DNA of 64,000 nucleotides from NCBI RefSeq assembly GCF_009882945.1, contig NZ_WTUY01000005.1, positions 475,863 to 539,862 on the forward strand, read 5' to 3'. The position numbers and the translations under genes were made by a program. This document shows, one piece after another, positions 55,117 to 64,000 of the stretch. The stretch comes from Alcanivorax sp. DP30 (lineage in GTDB: Bacteria > Pseudomonadota > Gammaproteobacteria > Pseudomonadales > Alcanivoracaceae). Under the pieces are notes generated by a model, which saw nothing but the letters and a program-made list of their open reading frames with translations, was not told the origin of the DNA and did not search any database. Every line of letters begins with the position of its first letter. Positions within the stretch are counted from its first letter, which is position 1.

Positions 55117-55579
55117 ACCGCTGACTGAATCCGAGCTGCGTCAGCGGGCTGTCAGCCTGCTGGCGCGTCGGGATCATGCCCGCCGCGAGTTGGAAACCAA
55201 GCTGCGCAGCAAGGTGGGTGACCACCCGGCACTGGCCGCGGTGATCGAGTGGTGCGAAGAACATGGCTTTATCGATGACCGGCGCTTTGCCGGTTTTTTT
55301 GTGCGCTCGCGAATCGAGAGAGGGCATGGGCCGCTGCGGATTCGACAGGACATGCAGCTGCGCGGCGTGGACCGTGAACTGATTGAAGTGGCATTGAGTG
55401 AAGCCGGTGACGAGGAGGGCATGGACTGGTTCGCTCTGGCCCGTGAAACCCGTGCCCGTCGGTTTCGTGCCTATCCCCAGGATCAAAAAGAAAAAGCCCG
55501 CCAGCTGCGTTTTCTGCAAAGCCGCGGGTTTAATGCCGAGCAGAGTTTTGCGGCGCTGGACATGCGCGAAGAGGAATAG
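55109..55579 (+). CDS. recX: RecA regulator RecX
   Basis: 156 residues. Inhibits RecA filament growth. The RecX pattern [19 protein letters not shown] and [17 protein letters not shown] is clear. The ATG at 55109 overlaps recA by 8 bp, so expression is coupled. The upstream frame to 54890 lies inside recA and is not used. Confidence 0.92.
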   Translation: MSEPLTESELRQRAVSLLARRDHARRELETKLRSKVGDHPALAAVIEWCEEHGFIDDRRFAGFFVRSRIERGHGPLRIRQDMQLRGVDRELIEVALSEAGDEEGMDWFALARETRARRFRAYPQDQKEKARQLRFLQSRGFNAEQSFAALDMREEE

Positions 55580-55888
55580 ACGCTCTACGCCAAATACAGG
55601 GATCATCAAGGCTGATCCTTGTCTCAGATTGCATCACCCTACCTGGAAATTTGTCACCCCTGACAGGCGCCGCAGGGGCTTATTCTGGGAGCGTGCTTGC
55701 AGGAGAATGAATTCCGCCACGGATATACGCTTCGCGTGCAATCTCGCCTCTGCAGCACTTGCATTTGATACAGCCAACTCCGGGTGCGGTGGTTTTCCTC
55801 TAGTCTGCGATGAACCTGACGCAAGCGGTGTCTGTTGCGCCCGAGCTGATTTTCGAAGAGGTGTAGTGGTGTTCGATGGGTGGAGGAA
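55580..55888. other. 309-bp non-coding region between recX and bepA
   Basis: Both genes converge here. I saw no gene or clear terminator. Confidence 0.4.
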
Positions 55889-57325
55889 TCAGAACTCTTC
55901 TTCAGACAACCGCTGCATGGTTTTCATCCGGCCACTGAGCTTGCTGTAGAGCGCAAAGTCATCTTCTGCATCCTGCAAGGCATATTGCATCTGCAGTAAG
56001 GCCTTGCTGCCGTTGCCGCGCAGGAACTGACTTTCAGCACGGGCATGAAGGGCGCGAATCCGATCACCACTGTTGCCATAGGCGTCCGCAGCCAGATCCC
56101 AGATTTGCGGGTCGGTGGGCCTTTTGTTGAGCAGGGGTTTGAGCACGGGAAGCGCCAGGGTGGGTTGTTTGCTACGCAGGTAGGCTTTGCTCAACAGGAT
56201 AGAAGCGGCATAGTCATCCGGTGAGATTTTCAGTACCCGCCGGGCTTCATCGATGGCGCGGGGATAGTCCTCTTCATCCACGGCCACTTCTGCCAGACCG
56301 AGGCGAAACCAAAGTTCATCCGGATACTGCGCGGCCAGCTGCTCCATGAGAGAACGTGCCAGGTCGTAGTGATTGGCGCGCAGATGACTCAGAGCCAGGC
56401 CATAGCGGGCTGCCTGCAAGGCGAGGGCACTGCGTTCATTGCTGTAGCGCTCAAAATAGGAAATGGCCTGATCATCGCCCTGAATAAATGCCGCTCTCAA
56501 TCTGGCCTGCACCAACAGGTAGTGTGGCGATACGGTCATGGGCGGAGAAGGCAGGTTTCGGGCCCGGGCGCGGCTGTCTGAAATCCGGCTTTCCGTGACC
56601 GGGTGAGTGAGCAGAAACTCGGGCGGATCACCGGAAAACTGTTTTTCGTTGTGCATGCGCTCAAAGAAACGCGGCATACCGCCGGGGTCCATGCCCGCGG
56701 AGACCAGTGTCTGCATCCCTACACGGTCAGCTTCGCGTTCATTCTGGCGGGAGTAGGCCAGTTGCGCCTGGATGGCGCCGGCCTGGGTGGCAGCAATGCC
56801 CGCCATGCCGGCTTCCCCGTCGCCGGCGATAGCAATGGCGAGACTGGCCAGCATGGCAGCCAGCACGGCGGTATTGACCTTTTTGGAGTCCAGATAGCGG
56901 CGTGCAAAATGCCGTTGGCTGACGTGGGCAATTTCGTGGGCGACCACGCCGCCGACTTCGGATTCATCCTCGGCATTGAGAAACAGCCCCGCGTTCAGGC
57001 CGATAACCCCGCCGGGTACCGCAAAGGCGTTGATCTGGCGGCTGTTGATCACCACGATATCAAGATCAGGCTCTTTGAGGTCACTGAATGACGCCAGTTT
57101 GTAGACCAGACTTTCCACATATTCCTGAATCAGTGGATCAGACATGATGGAGGTCTGGCCGCGCAATTGCCGCAGCCATGCCCTGCCCAGCCGGTACTCC
57201 TGGTCCGCTGACATCAACGCGGCAGTCGGATCGCCCAGTATGGGCAGATCGTCATTGGCGCTGGCCGGGGCCGGGTTTGACAGCAGGCAGCAAAGAAGCA
57301 ATAACGCGCGATGTAACAACTTCAA
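55889..57325 (-). CDS. bepA: BepA-like M48 metalloprotease with TPR repeats
   Basis: 478 residues, periplasmic. Signal peptide up to about residue 24, then an M48 protease domain with zinc motif HEIAH (130-134) and the third ligand in NEREADRVG, then tetratricopeptide repeats (from about 290). BepA trims or chaperones outer-membrane proteins with the Bam complex. The start codon is TTG at 57325, after GGAG; the next in-frame ATG would delete the signal peptide. Divergent from tusA-perM. Confidence 0.9.
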   Translation of the reverse strand: MKLLHRALLLLCCLLSNPAPASANDDLPILGDPTAALMSADQEYRLGRAWLRQLRGQTSIMSDPLIQEYVESLVYKLASFSDLKEPDLDIVVINSRQINAFAVPGGVIGLNAGLFLNAEDESEVGGVVAHEIAHVSQRHFARRYLDSKKVNTAVLAAMLASLAIAIAGDGEAGMAGIAATQAGAIQAQLAYSRQNEREADRVGMQTLVSAGMDPGGMPRFFERMHNEKQFSGDPPEFLLTHPVTESRISDSRARARNLPSPPMTVSPHYLLVQARLRAAFIQGDDQAISYFERYSNERSALALQAARYGLALSHLRANHYDLARSLMEQLAAQYPDELWFRLGLAEVAVDEEDYPRAIDEARRVLKISPDDYAASILLSKAYLRSKQPTLALPVLKPLLNKRPTDPQIWDLAADAYGNSGDRIRALHARAESQFLRGNGSKALLQMQYALQDAEDDFALYSKLSGRMKTMQRLSEEEF

Positions 57326-57398
57326 TCAGGACTCCATGTCGGATGGGCAGGCATGTGACTATAATGCCGTCAGGCAGACAATCAATGAAACCCTGTGC

Positions 57399-57647
57399 AT
57401 GACCGACCCGTTAATTGATCTTCAAATAGATGCTTCTGGCTTGCAGTGCCCGATGCCGCTACTCAAGACCCGTCAGGCTCTCAGACACCTGAATCCCGGA
57501 CAGGTTCTTGAAGTGATCGCCACCGATGCGTCATCGGCGCAGGATATTCCTGCGTATTTGAGACAGTCCTGTCACCAACTGGTTCGCTGCAATGAACAGC
57601 CCGGGCGCTGGATATTCCTGATTCGCCGAGGAGAAAGGGAGAGCTGA
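57399..57647 (+). CDS. tusA: TusA-family sulfur carrier
   Basis: 82 residues. The active cysteine lies in GLQCPMPLL at residue 17. TusA proteins carry sulfur to tRNA thiolation or other sulfur transfer. The ATG at 57399 has no strong ribosome site; the longer frame overlaps bepA and is unlikely. It overlaps the next gene by one base (TGATG), so the two are coupled. Confidence 0.87.
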   Translation: MTDPLIDLQIDASGLQCPMPLLKTRQALRHLNPGQVLEVIATDASSAQDIPAYLRQSCHQLVRCNEQPGRWIFLIRRGERES

Positions 57648-58738
57648 TGGTACGTATTCTGAAGCACTGGATGGACCAGTACTTCTCTGACGAGGAGGCG
57701 GTATACCTGTTGGTGGTGCTGCTGTCCGTGGGGCTGATCATCGCCTTCCTGGGTGGCATGCTGGCGCCTGTGCTGGCGGCCATGGTGATTGCCTATCTGA
57801 TGCAGGGGCTGGTGGCTGCCCTGGAACGGCGCGGCATGGGCAGAATGCTGGCGGTGGGCTCGGTGTTCACGCTGTTCATGGGGCTGCTGATCGCAACCCT
57901 GGTGGTGCTATTGCCCATGGTCTGGCGGCAGACGGTATTGCTGGTGCGTGACCAGTTGCCCCATGTTTTGAAGGGCGGGGAGGCCTGGTTGCGTGAGCTG
58001 CCTACCCGCTATCCGGAAATGGTGTCCCTTGAACAGATTGATTCCATTGTGGCGGTAATCCAGCGGGAAGTGGCAGAGGTGGGGCAGGGTGTATTGACCC
58101 TGTCGCTGGCGTCCATTCCCAACCTGGTGGAAGTGATGGTCTTCCTGGTGCTTTTGCCACTGTTGGTGTTCTTTTTCCTGAAAGACAAGGATGCCATTGT
58201 CAGCTGGCTGATGCGTTTTTTGCCGGATCGCCGTCGGGTGCTATCCCATGTGTGGCAGGAAATGGATGGGCAAATCGCCAACTATGTGCGCGGCAAGGCC
58301 ATCGAGATTCTGCTGGTGGGCAGTGCTACCTTTGTGGCCTTCATCCTGTTCGGTTTGAACTATGCGGTGCTGCTCAGTGTGCTGGTGGGACTGTCGGTGG
58401 TGGTGCCTTACATCGGGGCCACGGTGGTTACCCTGCCGGTGGCCGCAGTGGCCTATGTGCAGTTTGGCTGGAGCGGCGACTTTGCGCTGGTGATGGTGGT
58501 CTACGGTGTGGTCCAGTTTATTGATGGCAATATTCTGGTGCCGTTATTGTTTTCCGAGGCCGTCAATCTGCACCCGGTAGCGATTATCACCGCGATCCTG
58601 CTGTTTGGCGGCATGTGGGGGCTGTGGGGTGTGTTCTTTGCGATTCCTCTGGCCACCCTGATCAAGGCGGTGATCAATGCCTGGCCCAGTCATGGTGACT
58701 ATCCACCGGAGGCATCGTCTGAGCAGGCTGGGGAGTAA
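57647..58738 (+). CDS. perM: AI-2E/PerM family transporter
   Basis: 363 residues, about eight membrane helices with a large hydrophilic loop after the third, as in this family (PF01594). The conserved segment ANYVRGKAIEILLVG and the C-terminal GGMWGLWGVFFAIPLATLIKAVI are typical. Members have been called AI-2 exporters, PerM or sodium/proton antiporters; the substrate is unproven. In E. coli perM is divergent from bepA, as here. Confidence 0.87.
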   Translation: MVRILKHWMDQYFSDEEAVYLLVVLLSVGLIIAFLGGMLAPVLAAMVIAYLMQGLVAALERRGMGRMLAVGSVFTLFMGLLIATLVVLLPMVWRQTVLLVRDQLPHVLKGGEAWLRELPTRYPEMVSLEQIDSIVAVIQREVAEVGQGVLTLSLASIPNLVEVMVFLVLLPLLVFFFLKDKDAIVSWLMRFLPDRRRVLSHVWQEMDGQIANYVRGKAIEILLVGSATFVAFILFGLNYAVLLSVLVGLSVVVPYIGATVVTLPVAAVAYVQFGWSGDFALVMVVYGVVQFIDGNILVPLLFSEAVNLHPVAIITAILLFGGMWGLWGVFFAIPLATLIKAVINAWPSHGDYPPEASSEQAGE

Positions 58739-58755
58739 CGGCCTGAACGGAACAA

Positions 58756-58780
58756 AAAGGGGCGCTTCTGCGCCCCTTTC
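58756..58780. terminator. Intrinsic terminator between perM and bcp
   Basis: Hairpin AAAGGGGCGC / GCGCCCCTTT with TTCT loop between these convergent genes; it may serve both. Confidence 0.75.
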
Positions 58781-58791
58781 TGATATCAGGA

Positions 58792-59268
58792 TTAGATACC
58801 CAGCTGATCCAGTTCGGCGAGAAGATCCTCGTGATGGGTCTTGGTCTTGAACTTGTCCATCACCTTCAGCAGTTTGCCGTCCTTGCCGATGATAAAGCTG
58901 GTGCGGATGAGCCCCATGAATTCCTTGCCCATGAACTTCTTCATTCCCCAGCAGCCGTATTTTTCTGCAACTGCATGATCCTCATCAGACAGTAACGTGA
59001 AGTTCAGATCATGCTTGTCGATGAATTTGGGGAGACGCGATACGGCGTCCGGGCTGATGCCAAATACCACGACGCCACGCTTTTCCAGCTCCGCTTTGGT
59101 GTCACGAATACCGCAGGCCTGCACGGTGCAGCCTGGTGTCATGGCCTTGGGATAGAAGAACAGCACCACCGGATTCTTGCCCTTGAACTGTTTCAGCTCA
59201 ACGGTATTGTCGTCCTGATCCTGCAGTTTGAAGTTGGGGGCCAGATTACCAATCTTGGGATGTGCCAT
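58792..59268 (-). CDS. bcp: Thiol peroxidase Bcp (peroxiredoxin Q)
   Basis: 158 residues. Thioredoxin-dependent peroxide reduction. Peroxidatic Cys47 in TPGCTVQACGI and resolving Cys52 show the Bcp type. Follows gcvR on the minus strand in the order known from E. coli. The ATG at 59268 is the natural start. Confidence 0.95.
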   Translation of the reverse strand: MAHPKIGNLAPNFKLQDQDDNTVELKQFKGKNPVVLFFYPKAMTPGCTVQACGIRDTKAELEKRGVVVFGISPDAVSRLPKFIDKHDLNFTLLSDEDHAVAEKYGCWGMKKFMGKEFMGLIRTSFIIGKDGKLLKVMDKFKTKTHHEDLLAELDQLGI

Positions 59269-59334
59269 ATCGGTTCAATGCTCTTCGTTTGATGTTTTAG
59301 CGTATTGCGCGCCGCGTAATGCCTGCTGCGCAAG

Positions 59335-59862
59335 TCAACGTTTCGGGCTCATGGTGGCATCCAGGTTGCGGGCTTCGCAGAAATCCAGGAAGGCATCGCG
59401 CAACTGGGCCACGGATTGTTCCGCACTCATGCTCAGTACCAGGTGAAGGCTGAACATGGGGGTGCCGGTGTGGGGCGCAGCATAGGTGCCAGTGTGCAGG
59501 TCATCAATATTGATGCTGCGGGAAGAGAAGAAGTTGGCAATTTCATGGACGATGCCGGGGTTGTCCATGGCCACCACCTCCACTTCGTAGGGCAGGGCGG
59601 CGTGTCGCTGATCACGCTGGCGGGTGCGTTTGAGTGTAATCAGCAGATCAAGTTCCTCGCCCAGGCTCTGCTGGTCTGTTTCCAGCTGGCTGAGGGTGCC
59701 TTCGCTGCCGGCCACCAGCATCAGAACCGCAAACTCCCCGCCCAGCACGGTCATGCGCGAATCGAGGATGTTGCCCTGGCGCTCCAGCACCGCGCGGGAC
59801 AGGGATTCAACGATACCGGGACGATCAGAGCCCAGTGCAGAAATGACGATCAGCTGTTCCAT
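59335..59862 (-). CDS. gcvR: GcvR-like glycine cleavage regulator
   Basis: 175 residues, two ACT domains ([37 protein letters not shown] and [31 protein letters not shown]). In E. coli GcvR binds GcvA and represses the glycine cleavage operon when glycine is scarce. The ATG at 59862 has GGGAGA; the open frame continues far upstream to 60954 but that part is antisense to dapA. Precedes bcp. Confidence 0.9.
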   Translation of the reverse strand: MEQLIVISALGSDRPGIVESLSRAVLERQGNILDSRMTVLGGEFAVLMLVAGSEGTLSQLETDQQSLGEELDLLITLKRTRQRDQRHAALPYEVEVVAMDNPGIVHEIANFFSSRSINIDDLHTGTYAAPHTGTPMFSLHLVLSMSAEQSVAQLRDAFLDFCEARNLDATMSPKR

Positions 59863-60120
59863 GGTGTGTCTCCCTGAAATCCTGTTTCTGAGTGGCCTCC
59901 CAGGAGGCATTATTATTGGATATTGAGCATGTAAGCTGGAGTGTAGAGTGCGCAACAGGATTCTGCACGGGCCAGGTTGGCCCTGCCGGGCGTCCGGGTG
60001 TCGCCTTTCCCTGCTGGCATCTGGCGTCCAGCCCTGTCGGAGTTTACCATAGCGCCCTTCACCATTTAGGCAGGGTCCGGTGCACAGGAGTACCGGTTTT
60101 GCGGCCAACAGGAGACAGGC

Positions 60121-61005
60121 ATGATTCGCGGCAGCATTGTAGCGTTGGTTACCCCCATGCGTGGGGACGGTTCCGTAGACTGGGAACATCTGCGTTCGCT
60201 GGTGAACTGGCATGTGGATCAGGGCACCCACGCCATCGTGGCAGTGGGTACCACCGGTGAATCTGCCACCCTTGGCTTCGAGGAGCATGACAGTGTGATT
60301 CGCGAAGTGGTTGCCATTGCCAAGGGTCGCATTCCTGTGATCGCCGGGACCGGAGCCAATAACACCGAAGAAGCGATTCGCCTGACCCGAGACGCCAAGC
60401 GTGATGGCGCGGATGCCTGCCTGCTGGTTACGCCTTACTACAACAAGCCGCCACAGGAAGGCCTGTACCAGCATTACCTGGCCATTGCCCGTGCCGTGGA
60501 TATCCCGCAGATTCTCTACAACGTCCCTGGTCGTACCGCCTGTGACATGCTGCCGGAGACTGTGGAGCGCCTCAGCAAGGTGCCCAATATCATCGGCATC
60601 AAGGAAGCCACCGGCAATCTGGAGCGTGCCCGCGAAATCCGTGAGCGTTGCGGTGATGATTTCATGCTCTACTCTGGTGACGATGCCACCGCCTGTGATT
60701 TCATCCTGGCCGGCGGTCATGGTGATATCTCGGTGACTGCCAATGTGGCCCCGGCCAAGATGGCGGCCATGTGCGAAGCAGCCCTGGCCGGCGATGCCGA
60801 CAAGGCTCGTGAACTGAATGCGGAACTTGAACCCCTGCATCGGGATCTGTTTATTGAAGCAAATCCGATTCCGGTTAAATGGGCATTGTATGAAATGGGC
60901 CTGATTGACGCGGGTATCCGGCTGCCGCTGGTGTCGCTGTCTGAGGCAGCCCAACCGCGGCTGCGCGATTCCCTGCGCCAGTGCGGGCTTCTGGAGGCTA
61001 AATGA
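60121..61005 (+). CDS. dapA: 4-hydroxy-tetrahydrodipicolinate synthase DapA
   Basis: 294 residues. Condenses pyruvate with aspartate semialdehyde on the lysine and diaminopimelate route. Schiff-base Lys161 in IGIKEATGN, Tyr133 in LYNVPGRTA, Tyr107 in TPYYNKP, and Thr44-Thr45 in GTTGESATL. The ATG at 60121 has AGGAG. bamC follows with an ATGA overlap. Divergent from gcvR. Confidence 0.97.
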   Translation: MIRGSIVALVTPMRGDGSVDWEHLRSLVNWHVDQGTHAIVAVGTTGESATLGFEEHDSVIREVVAIAKGRIPVIAGTGANNTEEAIRLTRDAKRDGADACLLVTPYYNKPPQEGLYQHYLAIARAVDIPQILYNVPGRTACDMLPETVERLSKVPNIIGIKEATGNLERAREIRERCGDDFMLYSGDDATACDFILAGGHGDISVTANVAPAKMAAMCEAALAGDADKARELNAELEPLHRDLFIEANPIPVKWALYEMGLIDAGIRLPLVSLSEAAQPRLRDSLRQCGLLEAK

Positions 61006-61658
61006 AGCAAGTGGAAACGACCTCTTCGCGTCGCTTTTCGATCATGAAGAGGCGTTTGCCGGGTACCCTGGCAGTGTTGGCCTTGATCAGCGGCTGCAGC
61101 TGGTTACCCAACAGCAGTCTGGATTATCGTAATGCCGAGGTGAGCGATCCGATTCAGGTGCCGGAAGGTGGTGTGTTCATTGGTGAGCAGGCTCTGTATG
61201 CCGTGCCCCGCCAGGACGAGCGCCTGATCGGCAAACAGCCGGACGAAGACAAATACGTGCCGCCAACGCCCCCGGTACTGGTGGTTCTGGGCAATGAGCC
61301 GGAAGATCCCGAGAATGCACCGGTGCCGGAAGGTGAATCCGCCCGGGCGATTCTGGCCCGTGATGGCAACGGCTACCCGATCCTGATGATGTCGACCCGT
61401 TTCGCCTGGGCTTGGGAATATATTGGCGACGCACTGAAAGAAACCGATCTGAAAGTGTCGGACCGGGATCGGGAAATTGGCGTCTTTTACCTGAAGGTAC
61501 CGTCTCGCTACGAGCTGGGAGCCCGCGAAGCCCAGCTCAAGCTGAGCCATACCACCAACGGTATTCAGGTAGCGGTACTGAACAACAAGGGCACTGCGCT
61601 GGTTGAAAAGACGCCGGGACTGGCGATCCTTGAGCGCATTTACGAAGAGCTGGATTAG
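61002..61658 (+). CDS. bamC: Short BamC-like outer-membrane assembly lipoprotein
   Basis: 218 residues, lipobox LISGCSW (about 29-32). The segment after it fits BamC's unstructured N-terminus and first helix-grip domain ([42 protein letters not shown]). E. coli BamC has 344 residues with two helix-grip domains; only one is seen. The ATG at 61002 has GGAGG and overlaps the dapA stop; an internal ATG at 61044 has none. Position between dapA and purC supports the name. Confidence 0.85.
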   Translation: MKQVETTSSRRFSIMKRRLPGTLAVLALISGCSWLPNSSLDYRNAEVSDPIQVPEGGVFIGEQALYAVPRQDERLIGKQPDEDKYVPPTPPVLVVLGNEPEDPENAPVPEGESARAILARDGNGYPILMMSTRFAWAWEYIGDALKETDLKVSDRDREIGVFYLKVPSRYELGAREAQLKLSHTTNGIQVAVLNNKGTALVEKTPGLAILERIYEELD

Positions 61659-61664
61659 ACACTG

Positions 61665-62438
61665 ATGCGTCTTGCCTCCCTGGGCAGTGGCAGCAAGGGC
61701 AATGCCACCCTGGTTCAGGCGGATGACACCCTGGTCCTTGTGGATTGCGGGTTCACTGTCAAAGAAACCCTGGCTCGTCTGGCTCAGCGCGGTTTGCCGC
61801 CGGAGAGTCTCAGCGCCATTCTGGTCACCCATGAACACGGTGATCATGTACGCGGGGCCGGGGCGCTGGCGCGCAAGACGGGCTGCCCGGTCTACAGCAC
61901 CTTTGGCACCGCCTGTGCGGTTCGGGACAAGCCGGCCAGCTTTCGCAACGCGGACTGGCAGGAAGTGCGCCCGGGCCGGAGTTTTCAGGTTGGAGCGCTG
62001 GACATCCTCCCGGTGCTGGTGCCCCATGATGCCCGTGAGCCGTGCCAGTACCGTTTTGCCTGGCAGGGCCGCACAGCGGGTGTGCTCACTGACCTGGGCT
62101 CGGTAACCCCCCACGTGGTGGATGCCTACAGCGAATGCGATGCCCTGGTGCTGGAGTGCAATCATGACCGCCAGATGCTGGAAGGCGGCCCCTATCCTGT
62201 TTCGTTGAAGCGCCGGGTGGGTGGTATGTTAGGGCATCTGAGCAACGACCAGGCGGCGGCGCTGTTGCGCCAGACCAATGTGGACCGCCTGCAACATCTT
62301 GTGCTCTCTCACCTGAGTGAGCAGAACAATACGGCCATGCTGGCGCTGGATGCCATCGAGCGGGTAATGACCTGCGGCCGGGAACGAATTGGCGTGGCCA
62401 GTCAGACCGAAGGGTTCGACTGGCTGCAGATACATTGA
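61665..62438 (+). CDS. MBL-fold metallo-hydrolase (YycJ-like)
   Basis: 257 residues. Zinc motif THEHGDH at 55-61, further ligands in VPHDARE and LECNHD, and LVLSHLSEQNNT near the C-terminus, the pattern of YycJ/WalJ-type hydrolases. Those are phosphodiesterase-like enzymes of uncertain substrate. It lies between bamC and purC with only 6 bp to bamC, so co-transcribed. Start ATG 61665. Confidence 0.85.
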   Translation: MRLASLGSGSKGNATLVQADDTLVLVDCGFTVKETLARLAQRGLPPESLSAILVTHEHGDHVRGAGALARKTGCPVYSTFGTACAVRDKPASFRNADWQEVRPGRSFQVGALDILPVLVPHDAREPCQYRFAWQGRTAGVLTDLGSVTPHVVDAYSECDALVLECNHDRQMLEGGPYPVSLKRRVGGMLGHLSNDQAAALLRQTNVDRLQHLVLSHLSEQNNTAMLALDAIERVMTCGRERIGVASQTEGFDWLQIH

Positions 62439-62456
62439 CGGGTGATAGGCCTTTTC

Positions 62457-63173
62457 ATGGAAAAACGCGACGAGTTGTATGCCGGCAAAGCCAAGTCTGT
62501 ATACACCACTGATGATGCAGACCAGCTGGTAATGGTGTTTCGTGATGACACTTCTGCCTTTGACGGCAAGAAGAAAGAAGCCCTGGCGCGCAAGGGTGCC
62601 GTGAACAACCAGTTCAACGCTGCCATTATGGAAAAGCTGAAGGCCGCCGGCATTCCCTGTCACTTCGAGAAAATGCTGTCTCCCACCGAGTCGCTGGTGA
62701 AGAAGCTGGACATGATTCCGGTGGAATGTGTGGTGCGAAATGTCTCCGCCGGTTCCATTTGCCGTCGTCTTGGCGTGGAAGAGGGGCTGGAGCTGAATCC
62801 GCCGACCTTTGAGTTCTTCCTCAAAAACGATGATCTGGGTGATCCCATGGTCAACGATTACCACATCCGCAGCTTTGGTTGGGCTACCGATGAGCAGGTT
62901 GCTGAAATGAAGGAACTGACCTTCAAGGTGAACGATGTGCTCAAGCAGCTGTTCCTGGATGGCGGCATGCTGCTGGTGGATTACAAACTGGAATTTGGCG
63001 TGTTTAATGGGGAAGTGCTGCTGGGTGATGAATTCAGCCCGGACGGCTGTCGCCTGTGGGACAAGGATACCCGCGAAAAGCTGGACAAGGACCGCTTCCG
63101 CCAGGGGCTGGGTGGCGTAGTTGAAGCCTACGAAGAAGTCGGGCGTCGCCTGGGTATGACCTTCGATTATTGA
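62457..63173 (+). CDS. purC: SAICAR synthase PurC
   Basis: 238 residues. Purine biosynthesis: ATP-dependent joining of aspartate to CAIR. The N-terminus [20 protein letters not shown] and DDTSAFDG, and the later DYKLEFG and [12 protein letters not shown], are the family signatures. The ATG at 62457 aligns with E. coli PurC; a GTG at 62442 would add five residues. A GC hairpin without a T tract follows at 63183. Confidence 0.95.
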   Translation: MEKRDELYAGKAKSVYTTDDADQLVMVFRDDTSAFDGKKKEALARKGAVNNQFNAAIMEKLKAAGIPCHFEKMLSPTESLVKKLDMIPVECVVRNVSAGSICRRLGVEEGLELNPPTFEFFLKNDDLGDPMVNDYHIRSFGWATDEQVAEMKELTFKVNDVLKQLFLDGGMLLVDYKLEFGVFNGEVLLGDEFSPDGCRLWDKDTREKLDKDRFRQGLGGVVEAYEEVGRRLGMTFDY

Positions 63174-63182
63174 GGGTCTACT

Positions 63183-63203
63183 GCCGGCGCGGAAAGCGCC
63201 GGC
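63183..63203. other. GC hairpin downstream of purC
   Basis: GCCGGCGC / GCGCCGGC perfect 8-bp arms around GGAAA. Without a T tract it is not a standard terminator; it may be a transcript-end stabiliser. Confidence 0.4.
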
Positions 63204-63229
63204 ACACAAATAATAAGAAGGAGAAGAAG

Positions 63230-63463
63230 ATGAAAAGCGTAATTCGTCTGGCCGCCGTGGCCATGTTGTCGGTAGTGTTGAGTGGTTGCTTCCTTACCAA
63301 GATTGTAACTACCCCCATGCGCCTGGTTGGCGCGGCAGGCTCGGTGGTGGGCGCAGCTTTGTCTATCATTCCTGTGGCGGGTAATGCTGCGGATGAAGCG
63401 CTTGAGAAAGTGGATGGCGCTATCGACACCACCGCGGACAGCATCGACAAGATCCCGCTGTAA
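63230..63463 (+). CDS. Small DUF6726-like lipoprotein
   Basis: 77 residues with lipobox LSGC (MKSVIRLAAVAMLSVVLSGCFLTKIVTTPMRLVGAAGSVVGA). The hydrophobic middle and acidic C-terminus (IDTTADSIDKIPL) are like the DUF6726 family as I recall it. Function unknown. The ATG at 63230 has an AAGGAG stretch. Confidence 0.72.
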   Translation: MKSVIRLAAVAMLSVVLSGCFLTKIVTTPMRLVGAAGSVVGAALSIIPVAGNAADEALEKVDGAIDTTADSIDKIPL

Positions 63464-63577
63464 CCGGTTGGACATTCGGGTTGGCGCCGGAGCGCTTGTA
63501 ATCCACGGGGGGCTGTGAAGAATAAGGTTTGCGCCCTCCCGGGACGCCCGACATAACAACAAGAACTGGAGTTCGCC

Positions 63578-64000
63578 ATGCGTCGCTGGCTTGTGTCTCT
63601 CATTGCCTTATTGCCATTTTCCGCTCAAGCGGACGATGCCCTGATCGGTCTGGGTTACCTGAATGGCCTGGTGGGCATCAATCTGGAGTGGGCCACCACC
63701 CAGAACAGTTTCTTTGCTCTTCCTGCCTACTATGTTGATTCCTCCGGTCTGGATACGGACGAATTTCGCTGGGTGGTTGGCTGGCGCCATAAAATGGAGC
63801 GCGGCATGATGGATGAGAGCGGTTTCTATACCGGTCTGATGGCCGGCGATCTGGGCGGTGAGCGTCATTATGAGCGTCTGGGTGCCGGGTTTGAAATCGG
63901 CCATCAGTGGGTAAAGCCCTATTCACGCTGGACTGTCAGCGCTGCCATTGGTGCCCTTGAGGCGCTGGAGTGCGCCGACTACAAGGCTGCCATCCGCTGT
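63578..64000 (+). CDS. Exported protein, cut by the window end
   Basis: First 141 residues: a signal peptide (MRRWLVSLIALLPFSAQA) then alternating beta strands (LIGLGYLNGLVGINLEWAT, RLGAGFEIGHQWVKPYSRWTV) that could belong to an outer-membrane barrel. Family not assigned. The ATG at 63578 follows GGAG. The C-terminus lies outside the window. Confidence 0.65.
   Translation, partial: MRRWLVSLIALLPFSAQADDALIGLGYLNGLVGINLEWATTQNSFFALPAYYVDSSGLDTDEFRWVVGWRHKMERGMMDESGFYTGLMAGDLGGERHYERLGAGFEIGHQWVKPYSRWTVSAAIGALEALECADYKAAIRC

Noticed and set aside
59863-60954. Upstream extension of the gcvR frame
   Set aside because: It runs antisense through dapA; the GcvR start at 59862 has a ribosome site and fits the family.

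Overview
The window is bacterial chromosome from a marine gammaproteobacterium, very probably Alcanivorax or a close relative. The strongest sign is the acyltransferase at 48531-49883, which matches from memory the wax ester synthase AtfA2 of Alcanivorax borkumensis almost residue for residue. Abundant acyl-CoA dehydrogenases and acyl-CoA ligases, and the gammaproteobacterial neighbourhoods (fdxA-mutS, pncC-recA-recX, purC-bamC-dapA/gcvR-bcp/perM-bepA), agree with this. There is no prophage, CRISPR array, rRNA operon or plasmid backbone; this is mostly core genome with lineage-specific lipid genes and small repeats.

Layout. 1-9.6 kb: the GTPase YlqF, then a lipid-catabolism block of two acyl-CoA dehydrogenases, a TetR regulator, a DUF2236 protein, an acyl-CoA ligase, a lipoprotein joining a LolB-like domain to DUF2236, and an exported FMN-binding protein. 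Three promoters in this block carry palindromes with the same 8-N12-8 geometry, so it looks like one TetR regulon. 9.6-19.7 kb: a voltage-gated cation channel and recC-recB-recD. 19.9-28.4 kb: a LysE exporter with divergent MocR regulator, a DUF3332 lipoprotein, KamA, cardiolipin synthase, a START-domain protein and an MFS transporter. 28.5-31.3 kb: tRNA-Arg(CCU) with a nearby partial copy, then a three-gene arsenosugar-type cluster.

31.4-37 kb: an Hpt phosphotransfer protein, an RsmZ-like small RNA with a perfect GacA box (no protein-coding gene there), fdxA, mutS and a REP-associated tyrosine transposase. 37-44.7 kb: a hydrolase and DUF2306 membrane protein opposite an HxlR regulator with a tandem operator, a phytoene-desaturase-like flavoprotein opposite an AraC regulator, a DUF2505 protein and a NYN nuclease. 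45-51.2 kb: acyl-CoA ligase, TetR regulator, atfA2 and small genes of unknown function. 51.2-64 kb: fumC, rnk, pncC, recA-recX, bepA, tusA, perM, bcp, gcvR, dapA, bamC, an MBL hydrolase, purC and two exported proteins.

How they fit together: the two lipid blocks would activate, dehydrogenate and store fatty acids. The Hpt protein, GacA box and RsmZ-like RNA would tie this chromosome region to Gac/Rsm global control. Repair genes (recBCD, mutS, recA-recX) are interspersed. Two families of short inverted repeats and one RAYT account for much of the non-coding sequence. Gene calls rest on recognised motifs and family memory; no database search was run.
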